Assembly: GCF_001896955.1 (NCBI RefSeq)
Contig: NZ_MKRN01000208.1
Span: forward strand, 1-36,560
From: Nitrobacter sp. 62-13
GTDB taxonomy: Bacteria > Pseudomonadota > Alphaproteobacteria > Rhizobiales > Xanthobacteraceae
DNA: 36,560 nucleotides
Direction of reading: 5' to 3'
Shown here: in pieces, positions 17,217 to 23,513 of the stretch
How the letters are laid out: each line of letters starts with the position of its first letter
How positions within the stretch are numbered: position 1 is the stretch's first letter
Program-made: the position numbers and the translations under genes
The notes under the pieces: model-generated
Told to the model about the DNA's origin: nothing
Database searches by the model: none
The model's input: only the letters and a program-made list of their open reading frames with translations

Positions 17217-17294
17217 AGCGTTTTCGAGCGAAGCAGGTCTTCGGGCTCGACGCGGGGATGGATGCCGGTTCGCGTGAAGAAAACGCGTCAAAAC
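17217..17294 (+). repeat. Dispersed ~75-bp intergenic repeat, copy 2
   Basis: It has the same element ends as copy 1 (AGCGTTTTCGAGCGAAG ... GGTTCGCGTGAAGAAAACGC). It lies about 25 bases beyond the 3' end of leftward fliP. Confidence 0.85.
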
Positions 17295-17320
17295 TTGAAC
17301 GCTGGAGCGCGCACCGTCGC

Positions 17321-18076
17321 TCAACTCCCGTAGCTCTGCACCAGGCTGCCCGCCACCAGCGACCAGCCGTCGACCAGCACGAAGAAAATCAGCTTGAACG
17401 GCAGCGACACCACGACCGGGGGCAGCATCATCATGCCCATCGACATCAGGACCGACGCCACCACGAGGTCAATGATCAGGAAGGGCAGGAACAGCAGGAA
17501 TCCGATCTCGAAGGCGCGTTTCAGCTCCGAGATCATGAAGGCCGGCATCAGGATGCGCAGCGACAGATCGGCCGGCGTCGCCGGCGGCGGTTCGCCAGAC
17601 AAATCCATGAACAGCTTGAGGTCCTTCTCGCGCACGTTCTTCTGCATGAAGCCGCGCAAGGGGACGGACGCACGCTGCAGCGCGTCCTCCACGGTGATCT
17701 GGTTCGCGATCAGCGGCTTGATGCCGTCGTCGTAGGACTTCTGCAGCGTCGGTCCCATCACGAACGCGGTGAGAAACATCGCGAGCGCGATGATGACGGT
17801 GTTCGGTGGCGCGGTCGCGGTCCCGAGCGCCGTGCGCAGCAACGACAAGACGACCACGATGCGCGTGAACGACGTCATCATGATCAGGATCGACGGCGCG
17901 ATCGACAGCACCGTGAGCAGCGCGATCAACTGGATCGCGCGCTCGGTCACGCCGCCGTTGCCGGCGCCGCCGAGATTGATGCTGATATCCTGCGCGAACG
18001 CCGGATCTGCGAACGATCCGGCGGCTATCAGAACGAGAAGAAATAAAACTCTACGCGGGTGGGCCGCCGGCCTCAC
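17321..18076 (-). CDS. fliP: FliP, flagellar export gate protein
   Basis: This 251-aa integral membrane protein is the core of the FliP-FliQ-FliR export gate. It has a cleavable signal peptide (to about residue 28), four membrane segments, and the family signatures MTSFTRIVVVLSLLRTALGT, PPNTVIIALAMFLTAFVMGP and FLPFLIIDLVVASVLMSMGM. It begins with GTG overlapping the fliO stop codon (GTGA), so translation is coupled to fliO. Length is normal. Confidence 0.97.
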   Translation of the reverse strand: MRPAAHPRRVLFLLVLIAAGSFADPAFAQDISINLGGAGNGGVTERAIQLIALLTVLSIAPSILIMMTSFTRIVVVLSLLRTALGTATAPPNTVIIALAMFLTAFVMGPTLQKSYDDGIKPLIANQITVEDALQRASVPLRGFMQKNVREKDLKLFMDLSGEPPPATPADLSLRILMPAFMISELKRAFEIGFLLFLPFLIIDLVVASVLMSMGMMMLPPVVVSLPFKLIFFVLVDGWSLVAGSLVQSYGS

Positions 18077-19023
18077 GAAGGCGACTTCGGACGCCCGAGC
18101 AGCGACGCCATCTCGTCTTCAAGATGCTCGAAGCCGGATTTCGAACCGGGCGGAGGGACCGGCGGCGGCGCCGGCAGTTCGCTGCGCGGCGCGGCAGCCG
18201 CAGGAGTTTCCACGGCGCGCGGACGGGGTGGCGGTTCGGGAACGACCGGAGGCGCTGCCGCGGGCTTGCCGTCGTTGGCCGGGCGTCGGAGCGCGGCTTC
18301 GAGACGTTGTGCCATTTCGGCAAGATTTTGGTCCGCGTTGGAGGCAGGTGGAGGCGATGCGGTAGGCGCAGGCGCAGGCGGTGGCGGCGGAAATGTCGGT
18401 CGCTCGGCAGGCCGGGGGGGCGTTGTGAGCACGGGCTCGACCGGACGAACGGGCGGCCGCGGCGGCATCGTGGGCTCGCTGCGTGCGGCGGGACGGGTGC
18501 CGCGAATGTCGGTCCGGCTCATGGGCTCGGGCGTGAAGCCCGCCAAGGGATCGCTGCGGCGCTCGGCGGCGGCCGGACGTCGCGCCGGATCGGGGAAGGG
18601 AGGACGCGGGGCCGGGCGCGTCGGGTCCGGCATCTCGTCGGGATGATCGAGCGGATCGGAGCGCGGGCTGTCGGACTCCGTCCAGCCGGTTTCGGCCAGC
18701 GGCGGCATCCGCGGCAGTTCGCCGCCGGCGGAAGGACGTTGCGGGATCTGATCGCGCCCCGGTGCGCGGACGATGTTGGGTTCCACGACAATATCGGACG
18801 GTCCGCCGATCATTAGAAGGTGTTCGACGTTGTCGCGGCGCACCAGAACCAGCCGCCGGCGTCCATCCACGGCGGCGGCATCGATCACCGCCAGGCGGGG
18901 CATCCGTCCACGATTGGCGTTGGTGCCGAGCCGGTTTCCCGCAAATCGCCGTACCAGCCAGGCGGTCCCGGCGATCAGCGCCAGGACCACAATGAATGCG
19001 ATGACGAATGTGATTGCCTGCAT
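18073..19023 (-). CDS. fliO: FliO-family flagellar biosynthesis protein with long proline-rich tail
   Basis: This 316-aa protein has an N-terminal membrane segment (about residues 3-24, AITFVIAFIVVLALIAGTAW) and a FliO domain (LAVIDAAAVDGRRRLVLVRR; NVEHLLMIGGPSDIVVE). A tail of about 220 residues rich in Pro, Ala and Arg follows (from about residue 90). FliO assists assembly of the FliP ring. The domain itself is normal; the tail makes the protein two to three times the usual size and looks disordered. The C-terminal end (FEHLEDEMASLLGR) is less biased and could be a docking helix. It is upstream of fliP with a 4-base overlap. Confidence 0.88.
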   Translation of the reverse strand: MQAITFVIAFIVVLALIAGTAWLVRRFAGNRLGTNANRGRMPRLAVIDAAAVDGRRRLVLVRRDNVEHLLMIGGPSDIVVEPNIVRAPGRDQIPQRPSAGGELPRMPPLAETGWTESDSPRSDPLDHPDEMPDPTRPAPRPPFPDPARRPAAAERRSDPLAGFTPEPMSRTDIRGTRPAARSEPTMPPRPPVRPVEPVLTTPPRPAERPTFPPPPPAPAPTASPPPASNADQNLAEMAQRLEAALRRPANDGKPAAAPPVVPEPPPRPRAVETPAAAAPRSELPAPPPVPPPGSKSGFEHLEDEMASLLGRPKSPS

Positions 19024-19411
19024 TTTTTGTGTCCCTGACAGAAAGCGGCTTTATTGCAGCTTCGGATCGTCGAATGCCTTTCGGCACCCTCCCGTGACGA
19101 CCGAGCCTTGGCCCAATCTGTTAACCCCGTCCGGCAAAAGCTGCCGCTGACGTCCTTAATAACCTATGAATCGACCAGACCAAAACAACTTCTGAGCACC
19201 GGCCGTTCCGGTTAATGGAGGTGGTTAACGCGGGGCTTTTTGGCAAAATGCGCTTCGGGCGGGATTGAGGACGTTTTTTGGCCGGGGAAGGCCGCGGACT
19301 TCGGCGGAATCGCGTGGCTGCGGGTCTTAACCGGTTGTTAACCATAAAGGCGGCAAATTCTGCCTACCCCCGCGGCGCATCGTCTCCGGGGGGAGGAGCG
19401 GGAGGCCCGCC
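19024..19411. promoter_or_regulatory. fliO-flgB divergent control region
   Basis: These 388 bases without a gene lie between two divergent flagellar operons. The region has several TTAA words (19212, 19225, 19327, 19338), including the full CtrA box listed separately. A second pair, TTAA-N9-TTAAC at 19212-19229, has the wrong spacing for a full site. Confidence 0.5.
19327..19345 (+). promoter_or_regulatory. CtrA box upstream of flgB
   Basis: TTAACCGGTTGTTAACCAT fits TTAA-N7-TTAAC exactly and ends 66 bases before the flgB start. CtrA binding at early flagellar promoters is established in Caulobacter; binding here is inferred. Confidence 0.75.
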
Positions 19412-19819
19412 GTGCCCATCAACGATATTTCCGCGCTGACGGCTCTGCGCACCCGGATGCAGTGGCATCAGGAGCGCCAGCGCGTTCTCGCCGAAAACAT
19501 CGCCAACTCCGACACGCCGAATTTCAAGCCGCGCGATCTCGTGGAGCCGAAGTTCGACGCGCAGGGTGGCAACGCTTCGTCCGGCGCGACGCTGGCGATG
19601 ATGAACACGACCTCCGGCCTGAATATCGCGGGTTCGGGCCCGGCCTCGAACTTCGACCAGAATCGTCATGCCGGCTTTCAGACCCGCCCCGCAGGCAACG
19701 CCGTCAACCTCGAGGATCAGATGCTCAAGGTATCGGCCAACCAGATGGACTATGCCGCCGTGACGTCGCTCTACAGCCGCAGCCTGCGCCTGCTGAAGAT
19801 GGCTGTCGGCAAGGCATGA
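19412..19819 (+). CDS. flgB: FlgB, proximal rod protein
   Basis: This 135-aa rod protein opens the rightward flgB-flgC-fliE-(repeat)-fliQ-fliR-(hairpins)-flhB cluster. It begins with GTG, and GGAGG stands 6 bases upstream. The N-terminal rod signature LAENIANSDTPNFKPRDL and the C-terminal VNLEDQMLKVSANQMDYAAV are typical. Its promoter region carries a full CtrA box. Confidence 0.96.
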   Translation: MPINDISALTALRTRMQWHQERQRVLAENIANSDTPNFKPRDLVEPKFDAQGGNASSGATLAMMNTTSGLNIAGSGPASNFDQNRHAGFQTRPAGNAVNLEDQMLKVSANQMDYAAVTSLYSRSLRLLKMAVGKA

Positions 19820-19848
19820 CGCAGAGCTGAAGGGAAGGAGACCGCAGC

Positions 19849-20274
19849 ATGGCAGACAATGGCGCCGACTTCATGCGATCGATGGGCATCGCGACATCCG
19901 GTCTGCGGGCGCAGGCCGGGCGGATGAGGGTGATTTCGGAAAACATCGCCAACGCCGATTCGACGGCGCAGACGCCGGGCGGCGATCCCTACCGGCGCAA
20001 GGTGCCGACCTTTTCATCGGCGCTCGATCGTGCGCTCGATGCGAAAGTGGTGACGATCGGCCGGGTCAGGCCCGACATGTCGTCGTTCCGCGTCAAGTAC
20101 GAGCCGAGCAATCCGGCTGCCGACGCCAGCGGCAACGTCAAATATCCCAACGTCAATTCGCTGGTCGAAATGACCGACATGCGTGACGCGCAGCGGTCCT
20201 ACGAGGCGAACGTCAACATCATCAGCGCAACGCGCCGGATGATCCAGCGCACGCTCGATATCCTCAAGTCCTGA
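19849..20274 (+). CDS. flgC: FlgC, proximal rod protein
   Basis: This 141-aa rod protein has the N-terminal SGLRAQAGRMRVISENIANA and C-terminal VNSLVEMTDMRDAQRSYEAN heptads typical of FlgC. It follows flgB by 29 bases with an AAGGAG ribosome-binding site and precedes fliE by 14 bases. Confidence 0.97.
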   Translation: MADNGADFMRSMGIATSGLRAQAGRMRVISENIANADSTAQTPGGDPYRRKVPTFSSALDRALDAKVVTIGRVRPDMSSFRVKYEPSNPAADASGNVKYPNVNSLVEMTDMRDAQRSYEANVNIISATRRMIQRTLDILKS

Positions 20275-20288
20275 TCGGAGACCTGACC

Positions 20289-20597
20289 ATGGCATCACCC
20301 ACAGTTGCAGCAAACGCCTACGCGAGCCTCGCAAAAATGATGGGTTCCAGCGTCGCCGGCAAGACGCCGGAAGGCGACGGCCCCTCGTTCAGCGCGGTGC
20401 TCAAGGATGCGCTCGGCAGCGTGATGGAGTCGGGGCGGAAGTCCGATGCGCAGACGGTCGCCATGGCGTCGGGCAAGGCAAACCTGATGGACGTGGTGAC
20501 CGCCGTGGCGGATACCGACGTCGCGGTGTCGACGCTGGTCTCGGTGCGCGACCGCGTCATCCAGTCCTACGAAGACATCATGAAGATGCCGATCTGA
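20289..20597 (+). CDS. fliE: FliE, MS-ring/rod junction protein
   Basis: This 102-aa protein joins the MS ring and export gate to the rod. The C-terminal part (GKANLMDVVTAVADTDVAVS ... VRDRVIQSYEDIMKMPI) is the conserved FliE end. It is part of the flgB-flgC-fliE set, with GGAG before the ATG. A palindromic repeat then separates it from fliQ. Confidence 0.95.
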   Translation: MASPTVAANAYASLAKMMGSSVAGKTPEGDGPSFSAVLKDALGSVMESGRKSDAQTVAMASGKANLMDVVTAVADTDVAVSTLVSVRDRVIQSYEDIMKMPI

Positions 20598-20635
20598 TCG
20601 ATGCTCCTTATGTCGAACCCTGAATTCTTGCTTTA

Positions 20636-20757
20636 CCTCTCCCCGTCAGCGGGAAGAGGTCGACCGGCGACGCGCCGCGCAGACGGTCGGGTGAGGGGCG
20701 TCTGGCCAACTCTCCAAAGCCTCCCGTCACACTCTTCTCCCCGCGGGCGGGGAGAAG
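20636..20757. repeat. Double C/G-rich palindrome inside the flagellar operon
   Basis: CCTCTCCCCG-TCAG-CGGGAAGAGG (20636-20659) and CTTCTCCCCG-CGGG-CGGGGAGAAG (20734-20757) are two strong hairpins 75 bases apart in the fliE-fliQ gap. They resemble the CTCTCCCCG...CGGGGAGAG repeats spread through many alphaproteobacterial genomes. They lie between genes that must be co-transcribed or separately promoted. Confidence 0.7.
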
Positions 20758-20818
20758 CAGCGCACCTCGGCTCGCCGATGCTGCGTCGTTCCTTATCTGG
20801 CCGAAAAGAGGGTTTGTC

Positions 20819-21082
20819 ATGACCGGCGCCGAAACACTGGACGTTGCGCGCGATGCTATCTGGACCATCGTTCTGGTCTCGGGACCGCTGCTGGGCGTCG
20901 GCCTGATCGTCGGCGTCGCCATTTCGCTGATCCAGGCATTGACGCAGATCCAGGAGCAGACGCTGGTGTTCGTGCCGAAAATCCTGGCCATTTTTGTCAC
21001 GCTGGTGCTGGCGTTGCCGTTCATGGCCGATGCGTTGCACGCCGAAATGATACGGATTTCGTCGCGAATCATCGGCGGTTGA
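20819..21082 (+). CDS. fliQ: FliQ, flagellar export gate protein
   Basis: This 87-aa two-helix membrane protein is a FliPQR gate subunit. It has the conserved SGPLLGVGLIVGVAISLIQA, LTQIQEQTLVFVPKI and LALPFMAD segments. It starts at the ATG with GAGGG upstream, right after the palindromic repeat. fliR follows after 90 bases. Confidence 0.97.
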   Translation: MTGAETLDVARDAIWTIVLVSGPLLGVGLIVGVAISLIQALTQIQEQTLVFVPKILAIFVTLVLALPFMADALHAEMIRISSRIIGG

Positions 21083-21172
21083 TGCACAAGGCCGCAGGCG
21101 CGAATGTGACGTTCGTGATCCGCTCGCTGCAAGCTCCCGACGCGAATGCCGGGATAGCACCTCAAGGGCGCC

Positions 21173-21943
21173 ATGCGTATCGATATCTCGCTTCTGCCCG
21201 CTCTTGGCGCCGCCTTCATGCTGGTGTTCGCCCGCATCGGCGCGATGGTGATGCTGTTGCCGGGCTTCGGCGAGGTCTTCATTCCGGTGCGGGTCAAGCT
21301 TGCTATCGCCTTGCTTCTCACGCTCATTATCCTGCCGCTGCATCGTGCCGCCTACCACGTCGACATGCAGTCGGCCGCGCCGCTGGCGGTCCTGTTGGTG
21401 CATGAGATCATCATCGGCGTGGTGCTGGGCGCCACAGCGCGGGTCACGCTCGCGGCATTGCAGGTCGCGGGCTCGATCATCGCGCAGCAGCTCGGGCTTG
21501 GATTCGTCACGTCGATCGATCCGACTCAGGGCCAGCAAGGCGCACTGATGGGCAACTTCCTGACCATTCTGGGCATCGCGATGCTGTTCGCGACCGACAC
21601 GCACTATCTGGTCATCACAGCGCTGAACGAGAGCTACAGGATTTTCTCGCCGGGCGAACTGATGCCGAGCGGCGACGTGGCGGCGCTGGCGACCCGCGCT
21701 TTCGCCGCTGCTTTCAAGATCGGCCTGCAACTGTCGGCGCCATTTCTGGTGTTCGGACTGGTCTTCAATATCGGGCTTGGCGTGCTGGCGCGGTTGATGC
21801 CTCAGATGCAGGTCTATTTCATCGGCGTGCCGCTCTCGATCCTCATCGGCTTCATGATTCTCGCCGCCGTGCTGGTGTCCATGATGGGGACCTATATGGA
21901 TTATTTTGTCGGCGTGATGCGCGATCTGACGTTGTCGAACTAG
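21173..21943 (+). CDS. fliR: FliR, flagellar export gate protein
   Basis: This 256-aa integral membrane export-gate subunit has about six membrane segments. Family signatures are PGFGEVFIPVRVKLAIALLL, AGSIIAQQLGLGFVTSIDPT and LGVLARLMPQMQVYFIGVPL. The stop codon TAG is the last three bases of the CTAG that begins the first of four large hairpins, so the repeat cluster abuts or replaces the original 3' end of the gene. Protein length is normal for the family. Confidence 0.96.
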   Translation: MRIDISLLPALGAAFMLVFARIGAMVMLLPGFGEVFIPVRVKLAIALLLTLIILPLHRAAYHVDMQSAAPLAVLLVHEIIIGVVLGATARVTLAALQVAGSIIAQQLGLGFVTSIDPTQGQQGALMGNFLTILGIAMLFATDTHYLVITALNESYRIFSPGELMPSGDVAALATRAFAAAFKIGLQLSAPFLVFGLVFNIGLGVLARLMPQMQVYFIGVPLSILIGFMILAAVLVSMMGTYMDYFVGVMRDLTLSN

Positions 21944-22018
21944 TGGAGTGAATTTGACATTCGCTACCCACTTTGCAGCGAACTTGTCAGGCGAATGTCA
22001 AATTCAAAACTCCGCTAG
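21940..22018 (-). repeat. Hairpin element H1 (reverse orientation)
   Basis: CTAGTGGAGT-GAATTTGACATTCGC pairs with a right arm (21991-22018) that is the same except for a TTT(T) bulge and one base. The arms end in CTAG on both sides. The bulged arm is on the right. Confidence 0.9.
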
Positions 22019-22032
22019 AAACCTGATAGTTG

Positions 22033-22109
22033 CTAGTGGTCCTTTGATTCTAACATTTGCAAGGACTCCCTGCGGCAACGGGATGCAAATGTTAGAATTG
22101 GACCACTAG
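22033..22109 (+). repeat. Hairpin element H2 (forward orientation)
   Basis: The left arm starts CTAGTGGTCCTTTGATTCTA and ends ACATTTGC; the right arm ends GGACCACTAG. The stem is nearly perfect, with the TTT bulge in the left arm. It shares its last CTAG with H3. Confidence 0.9.
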
Positions 22110-22184
22110 CGTGGCGGTTCAGAAGTTCGCTCCCAGTGTCTCTGAGAGTCCGTCAAGCGAACTTCTGAACCCAAACCACACTAG
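22106..22184 (-). repeat. Hairpin element H3 (reverse orientation)
   Basis: The left arm is CTAGCGTGGC-GGTTCAG-AAGTTCGC. The right arm is its complement with a TTT bulge, ending CACACTAG. The loop contains GAGAGTCC, the complement of the GGACTC seen in the H2 loop. Confidence 0.9.
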
Positions 22185-22197
22185 AATCATAAAGTTG

Positions 22198-22273
22198 GTA
22201 GTGTCCCTTTGATTCCGAGGTTCGCATCAAAGGTTGCTGCGAGGGTATGCGAACTTCGGAATCGGGACACTAG
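22198..22273 (+). repeat. Hairpin element H4 (forward orientation)
   Basis: The left arm starts GTAGTGTCCCTTTGATTCCG and ends AGGTTCGC; the right arm ends CGGGACACTAG. The TTT bulge is on the left. The element ends 12 bases before the flhB start codon. Confidence 0.9.
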
Positions 22274-22285
22274 GACACGGCGACG

Positions 22286-23365
22286 ATGGCCGACGAGAGC
22301 GACGAGACCGAAAAGACAGAAGACCCGACGCAAAAACGTCTCGATGACGCGATCGAGCGCGGCGACGTCGTCAAGAGCCAGGAGGTCAACACCTGGTTCG
22401 TGATCGCCGGTGCGACGCTGGTGCTGTCGACCTTCGCAGGCTCTGTCGGCGGCGGGTTCGAGGTGCCGCTGCGCAACCTGATCGCCAACTCCTGGCAGAT
22501 CCGAACCGACGGCCCCGGTCTGCTGGCGCTCGCCGCGCAGATCGAATACGCCCTTGTCGCCGCGCTCGGCCTGCCGCTGCTGATGCTGGTGCTGGCCGCT
22601 ATTGCCGGCAATATCGTTCAGCACCGCTTCGTCTGGTCGGGGGAGGCGCTGAAGCCGAAGCTCAGCAAGATTTCGGTGGTCTCCGGCGCCAAGCGGATCT
22701 TCGGCAAGCAGGCGGCCGCGAACTTCGCCAAGGGACTTTTCAAGGTGCTGGCGCTCGGCGCGGTCATGACGGCGGTGCTGTGGCCGGAGCGCTCGCGGCT
22801 CGACGCCCTGGTGCGGCTCGATCCGAACGCCATCCTCCCCACCACCAAAACGCTGACGCTGCAATTGCTCGGTGCGGTGGTCGCGATGCTCGCGCTGGTC
22901 GCGATCGGAGACTACCTGCTGCAGTACCGGCAGTGGTTCGAACGGCAGAAGATGTCGCTGCGGGAGATCAAGGAGGAGTTCAAGCAGTCGGAAGGCGATC
23001 CGCACATCAAGGCCCGGATCAGGCAGTTGCGGTTCGCGCGCATGAAGAAGCGCCTGATGGCTGCGGTGCCGAAGGCCTCGGTCATCATCACCAACCCGAC
23101 GCACTATTCGGTCGCGTTGTCCTACGAGCGCGGCATGTCGGCGCCGGTCTGCGTGGCCAAGGGCATGGACAATATCGCGCTCAGGATCAGGGAAATCGCC
23201 CGCGAGCACGACATTCCGATCGTCGAAAACGTGCCGCTGGCCCGCGCGCTGTACGCCACCGTCGAGGTCGACGACGAGATTCCGGCGGAGCACTATCACG
23301 CGGTCGCCGAAATCATCGGCTACGTCATGGGCCTGAAGCGCGGCTTTTCGGGGCGCCGAATCTGA
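22286..23365 (+). CDS. flhB: FlhB, flagellar export switch protein
   Basis: This 359-aa inner-membrane protein switches export from rod/hook to filament substrates by self-cleavage. It has the acidic N-terminus DESDETEKTEDPTQKRLDDA, four membrane segments, and the autocleavage motif N270-P-T-H (NPTHYSVALSYE). No strong ribosome-binding site is visible. The start lies 12 bases after a large hairpin, which could hold back translation or upstream transcription. cckA follows after about 150 bases. Confidence 0.97.
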   Translation: MADESDETEKTEDPTQKRLDDAIERGDVVKSQEVNTWFVIAGATLVLSTFAGSVGGGFEVPLRNLIANSWQIRTDGPGLLALAAQIEYALVAALGLPLLMLVLAAIAGNIVQHRFVWSGEALKPKLSKISVVSGAKRIFGKQAAANFAKGLFKVLALGAVMTAVLWPERSRLDALVRLDPNAILPTTKTLTLQLLGAVVAMLALVAIGDYLLQYRQWFERQKMSLREIKEEFKQSEGDPHIKARIRQLRFARMKKRLMAAVPKASVIITNPTHYSVALSYERGMSAPVCVAKGMDNIALRIREIAREHDIPIVENVPLARALYATVEVDDEIPAEHYHAVAEIIGYVMGLKRGFSGRRI

Positions 23366-23513
23366 TACCGGCAGCCGTTTGGGAAGAGGATCCGGATGGG
23401 GGAAATGGCGGGAATGAGCCCATGAGGTGCTTGCGCTGGCGGGTCCGATTCAGGCACTCAGGGCCAGGCGCACGCGCATTCCGCGCCCGCTGCGACAGGC
23501 CCCGCCGGACTCC

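Noticed and set aside
19212-19229. Second full CtrA box (TTAA...TTAAC) upstream of flgB
   Set aside because: The gap between the two words is 9 bases, not 7, so it is at best two half sites.
20633-21730. Leftward open frames across fliQ-fliR and the C/G-rich repeat
   Set aside because: They are a shadow of two certain genes and run through a palindromic repeat.
21940-22273. CRISPR array or tRNA-like cluster at the four hairpins
   Set aside because: The units are inverted repeats with differing arm sequences, not identical direct repeats with spacers, and they do not fold into cloverleafs.
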